From: Dinochytrium kinnereticum
Lineage: Eukaryota > Chytridiomycota > Chytridiomycetes > Chytridiales > Chytridiaceae
Reading direction: 5' to 3'
NCBI GenBank assembly: GCA_027604005.1
Contig: JADGJT010000163.1
Location: 1 to 48,546 of the forward strand
DNA length: 48,546 nucleotides
The number at the start of each line of letters is the position of its first letter. Position 1 is the stretch's first letter. The position numbers and the translations under genes are program-made. Of the stretch, positions 44,048-48,546 are shown piece after piece. Under the pieces are notes generated by a model. It made no database searches. It worked only from the letters and a program-made list of their open reading frames with translations, and was not told the origin of the DNA.

Positions 44048-47000
44048 CTACAACGAATGATTACTGATAGCAGCTGATGATGTCTCTCCCCCCCTTCCTG
44101 CTAGCCCCCCAGCAGCCCCATTTTCATCTGAATGAATCAACACCGTCTCAACAAACTTTTCAAACGTCCATTTCGCCACGCGATGTCTGGACGTCACCAT
44201 CCTTATATCCGCGCATCGCTGAGAATAAGCATGCTGATGTGTCAACCCCTGATGTCCTGTGTGGATCGCGGAACGATAAGCGTGGAGAGCCGTGAGTCTC
44301 ACAAGAGGCCCTAAAGTTCGTTTGGATACGACCATCTTGTTCTGAAGAGGGCCAAAACTGGGAACCTGTTTTTTTTGTCATTTTTGGGTAAAGGTAGGAG
44401 GCATCGATGGGTTAAGAGATTACCTTTGCATCTCGCATCACGTCGATGGTGTACAACCCGCTACTCATTGGCGTCACGACAACCTGTGCATTTCCAAAGT
44501 CACCGCCAATCGTGTTTTTACGATAATCACGATAATGCTCGTTCCAAACAATATGGATATGATCATTCCCAATATGCCTTTTCTGTTTTTGTTTTCTTCT
44601 CAGTTAACGAAGAGAAAAAGAGGTATGAAGCATAGAAAATAAAACCCCACCTTCTTTAATTGCTTTGGATCCATTGGGTCAGTCGGCATCTTTGTCACAT
44701 CATGAAACACAATCTCCATAGTGGAATCACAGAAATATGTCGCCTTCACCCCTGTGGCTTGACTCCGTTCAAGTCCACCAAGGTACCCAGGGTGAGTGCT
44801 TATATCAATCTAGGCATAACAGTAAGAGTAAATCCCAAACCAAAGAAAAAAAGCAAAGACGGGGACCCAAAAAAAAAAAACAAAAAAAAAAAACCTACCT
44901 CCCACCCCAAACTCGACACAAACTCCTGATACTCAAAACTGCCCCCTACATTCTTCAAAAGAGTCTGCTCATCCTCTTGACCAGGCCCAACATAAATAAC
45001 CGCAATCTTCAAAGTTTCCCTCCCAAACTTCTTATCCAACCCCTTAATATCCCTATAAAGCGCCGGAGATTTCGCTAGCAGATGGAAATAATCCTCCTTC
45101 AACCCATCAAAATTCATATGACCAAAATGGCTCAAAAACAGCCGTGATCGTCCAAAAGGCGTCGTCTTGCTGTTACTGGCGGCTGGTCTCGCATGCTTGT
45201 AGGTTTTCATCAATGGGTCAATCTTTTGAGTAGGGGTTAGGGGGGCCTCCATCGAGAGGATGGAGACATTATGGGTAGATGGGAAGCGAGACGAGGTGAC
45301 TGTTTCTTCTTGGAGGAGTTTGAGGGCGGCTTTCGAGGCGACTAATGTGGTTTGATAGGGAGATTCAAATTGAAGCTGCTGGTCCATAAGGAGAGACATT
45401 TCTTTGATATCTTCGATTACTCTAGCTTTAACATCTTGGGGTATGTCGATAGGGATATGTGGGCTGATTAAACATTCTGGGTGTTTCTTGCCAATACTGA
45501 GAGAAAAGAAAAAGGATCAGGGAAATGGTAAAGTCTCCAAATCCTTACTATTTTAAAAGCTCCCCAAGCATATCAACATCCTTTAAATCTTTATCAGCGC
45601 AGTAAAGTGGAACCTCATCCTCCCCAAAAACCTGTCTCTTCTCACGTCTGATACGAGGGGAAAATAGCTCAGAGAAATCCTCAATCCCAAGAGGCAAAGC
45701 AAACCAAAAATAACTGGAAAACCTACGGCGCGACCGGCTCTGGCTCATCATCCACATCCACAGACAACTTGTACTTCAACCCCTTGTCGACCCCTCTTCC
45801 ACCCTTCACCCCACCCTCGTCATCCCTAACAACAATAATAGGCCCACCTTCTTTCCCACCTGATCCCTCAAAGACCCCCTCCCACCGCTCAATACGTCTC
45901 TTCATCTTACTCAAGTTCTCGTAAAACAGGTAACTATCCCAGACGTACTTCCCAGTCAAATCTCTGGCGATCAATCGGGATCTCGTCTCTACACCATCAT
46001 AAACCGAATGAATCGTGAGTCAGGCTGAAAGATGAAAGGAATGAGTCACCTAATGGAGTAGCCCCCGGGATCTCGATTAACGTGATAAGAGTAGTATCGT
46101 TGAAGGTAAAATAAAGACTTTTTTCATCATCTTTAGGGTCTTCCACAAACGTCGGGTCAACAATCTGGCTGCTTTGCAGTGCCGGACCATGACTGTTTGG
46201 AAAGTTATCAATGTGGTGAATGATATGCAACAGAACATTTTCAGCGGCCTCCTAAACAACACTATTAGACTCCACTTAAGCAAAAACAGCCGCACCCTCC
46301 ATTTCAAAACATACCTTGATAACACTCTCACACCCCTCCTCATCCCCGCCGGAATTCTCATTCTTCAAATGCAGACTTCCATGTCTCTGCACAAACCCCT
46401 TGATCCCAAGGTTAGTGGAGCTCGACGCCGAGCTCTCCGTTCCTATCTTCATCGCCTTAAGTCTCACCGACCCAGGATTAGAATGATTTGTTGCTGCGGT
46501 CGTTGTGGTGGGTGATTGACCTGACGCGTCGTCAGTTGCAGTGGTAGAGATATTGACGGCATTTTCGATGACTTCAAAGACAAGAAGACTGAGTTTTGGA
46601 GAAGAGAAGAGGGGTGTGGGAAGCGCTAGGACCCAGTCTAGAAGGTGGTAAAGGAGTCGCGAGATGATTTGACCTACGAATAATGATAAAATATTGGTGA
46701 GTGTCGTTGTTTTTTGATAAAGAGATGAGGTTTCGTCAAACTCTCCCAATATCCCAACAAACCTCTTATCTCCTTCCCCGTGACCCCACTCTGAAACATC
46801 AACTGCTCCGTAATGGCTCCAACAAGCTTATGAATAATGTTGGAAAGAATCGACGCGTCCATGTATGGTAGAATTTTGCTGTTCTTCGCGAAAAGCGTCA
46901 ACCCGTCGATCGCTGCGTTGATAACCTTCAGGTTCGATAACGTCAGGTGATCTAGCAGGGCATTGATACAGTCATCGATGATTTCTTTCAGGGGGCTGCG

Positions 47001-48349
47001 GATTGTTTGGAATTATCGCCATGATGATCAATTTGAATGATGCTCTTATGAAACCCAAAAGGAAAAAACAAACCGCACTCACTTTCTACTGGCTACCATC
47101 TCATCAAACGCCATCACCGCAACCCCCCATAAAAGCATAGCATGCGTTTCAGGACTCTTCTCCCCCCTAACAGGCTCCCTCTCCCAATCCAACAAAAACA
47201 ACAACGTATCCTTCAAATGCCCCTTCAACTCCACAAACTGCATCTCGCTAACATCTCCCTCCCCCTCCCCTACCCCCAACGCCGACGACGAAAAGAGATG
47301 AAACGTCGATGAAAGCGTCGATAACTTTCGTGAACCATGGATTTCTGCAGCTGATTTGGATAGGGCGTCGGTGCTGCTAGTGGATAGCAAGCTTGCCGCG
47401 CTTCCTTTTCTGGATTTCTGTGGAAGGGGTGGAAGGGATGGAAGATCCGTGACAGAAACATCCTGGGGAGGGTGATCAAGGTTCGTGAAGTGATTCGAGA
47501 CACCGATAAGGGAGAAGAGGATGGTGATGGCGTTTTGGCGGACTAGGTCAGGGATTTTGGAATCCTTGACAGCTCCTGAAAACTGTGGACAATTTAAGTT
47601 CAAAAAAAAAGAAAAAAAAAAAAGCAAGAAACAAACGAAAATTACGATTCTATTACCAGTTTCTTGATGCATTTAAGAAACGTCGGAATCAAGATGCTGC
47701 TCCCTGGAAGGCAGGACGCGAAAATCGACGTACAGTTATTGATGATCGCATAGATAAGTTTTAAATCGTCTCCAGGCAACTCCTGTCCAACAAAGCAGGG
47801 TGTCAAAAAAATATTAACCTCCAACTATGAGCGCCATAATAGCAGCAAGCACAGACACTAAACAATCCCCATCCCCATCCCTCCAAAAAAAGAAGAAAGA
47901 AAAAAAGGGAAAAAACAAGCAAACACCAGATAAAAAAAAACCAAGAACAACAAATTTCTCCCCCGAAAACACCTTCGTCAAAAATAGAAGAGAGAACCCC
48001 CCAAAACCTCCCCCATCAAACTCACCTTAAACAAAATCTTGTAAAAATGCGGAAGAAGATCCTCAGGCATAGGCTGATCATGACGACGGCAGATAAGCCT
48101 ACACAAACACCCAACAGCGGCCGACCTACATTCACTCATCTCGCTAAAACAGAAGACAAAAAAAACAAAAAGAAATTGACAGGAGTCAGCTCCCAATCAC
48201 ATTTCTTAAATCTTTCGAGGGGATGGAAGTGGGACACTTTTTAATATAAGGATGACTTACGCTGAAAGGTCGGCACATTTAATGAACCAGGCGACAAAAT
48301 CGAACAGATAGGGCATGGGAACCCCATCAAAGGGTTGTAGACTCCTTGT
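44048..48349 (-). CDS. RalGAP-alpha-like GTPase-activating protein (5' end outside window)
   Basis: Large Rap/Ral-type GAP that would speed GTP hydrolysis on Ral/Rheb-like small GTPases; animal RalGAP-alpha works with a beta subunit. Exons complement(44048..44365,44424..44582,44651..44809,44899..45496,45549..45647,45727..45988,46050..46251,46315..46673,46763..46995,47083..47582,47657..47782,48026..48143,48261..48349) give 1073 residues, all in phase. The N-terminal visible part is helical solenoid (LPYLFDF, HFYKILFK, ILIPTFLKCIKKL). IARDLTGKYVWDSYLF precedes the GAP domain. The C-terminal Rap-GAP domain has LKIAVIYVGPGQEDEQTLL, GSFEYQEFVSSLGWEV, HPGYLGGL, KRHIGNDHIHIVWNEH (the Asn of GND is the expected catalytic 'Asn thumb') and FGPLQNKMVVSKRTLGPLVR. 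With 13 exons it is the most intron-rich gene here. Exon 48261..48349 begins after an acceptor, so more exons lie beyond the right edge. Confidence 0.92.
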
Positions 48350-48546
48350 CTGAATGAAAAATGAGAGATGTGTACAATACAGTTAATATCACTTCAACAT
48401 GAATAGAAAAAACAAAAAGTAAACCCTCTCCCCCGTCTACACCTCGCCTTCCCGTACCCAGAAAAAAAATAAAGTAAAAAGCCAGCACCAGTCCCCCCCC
48501 CCACCCCCCCCCCAAAAAAAAAAAAAAAAAAACCAAACCAAAAACC
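48350..48546. other. Intron or edge sequence with C- and A-homopolymers
   Basis: Probably intron of the RalGAP gene. It ends in long C-runs (48496-48513) and an A-run (48514-48532), then ACC/AAACC. This is low-complexity sequence at the window edge and may mark an assembly break rather than a chromosome end; no CCCTAA units are present. Confidence 0.5.

Noticed and set aside
48488..48546. A right-end telomere.
   Set aside because: The sequence is C- and A-homopolymer with no TTAGGG-type period, and a gene continues past the edge.

Overview
The window is a piece of a chytrid fungal chromosome that starts at, or very near, a chromosome end. Positions 1-175 are degenerate CCCTAA-type telomeric repeats. 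Almost every gene has short GT-AG introns (about 47-110 nt) with CTAAC/CTGAT-like branch sites. Gene content is fungal (C-5 sterol desaturase, Pcl-type cyclin, Kin1-like kinase, PPR protein) plus zoosporic features (rhodopsin-guanylyl cyclases, a T-box factor). The second rhodopsin-cyclase, once spliced, carries E136, D140, E262 and K266, the residue numbers I recall for the near-infrared rhodopsin NeoR of Rhizoclosmatium globosum. The organism is therefore most likely R. globosum or a close relative in Chytriomycetaceae.

Layout. 1-175 telomeric repeats. 905-5430: two head-to-head rhodopsin-guanylyl cyclase genes sharing a 563-bp promoter, a conventional RGC on the minus strand and a NeoR-type subunit on the plus strand. 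6528-8706: Pcl/Clg1-type cyclin. 9385-11841: Kin1/MARK-like kinase. 12249-14034: unrecognised acidic protein. 14912-16945: T-box transcription factor (minus). 17428-19307: METTL25-family methyltransferase-like protein (minus). 20230-21672: FSP1/AIFM2-like FAD oxidoreductase. 22040-24524: AhpD-like protein (minus), divergent from a zinc-type CDF transporter (24681-27367). 28130-28284: tRNA-Thr(AGU) and tRNA-Arg(ACG). 28492-30929: two inverted clusters of hairpin-forming repeats that bracket a membrane-protein gene. 31228-32373: ERG3-like C-5 sterol desaturase. About 33099-39561: a ~2050-residue protein with two different SF1 helicase modules. 39766-43197: mitochondrial-type PPR protein. 44048 to beyond 48349: RalGAP-alpha-like GTPase-activating protein (minus), whose 5' end leaves the window.

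How the parts work together. The clearest functional unit is the rhodopsin-cyclase pair. The two genes have the same exon lengths and phases and lie head to head, so they are probably co-expressed. Their residues are complementary: the RGC cyclase has all catalytic residues, while the NeoR-type cyclase has Lys in place of the transition-state Arg. This fits a heterodimeric light-activated guanylyl cyclase whose NeoR subunit tunes the colour. The other genes are individual housekeeping or regulatory genes with no evident operon-like relation. All gene models were spliced by eye; reading frames close exactly in every model given with full exons, except that the 5' ends of the T-box, tandem helicase and RalGAP genes are unresolved.
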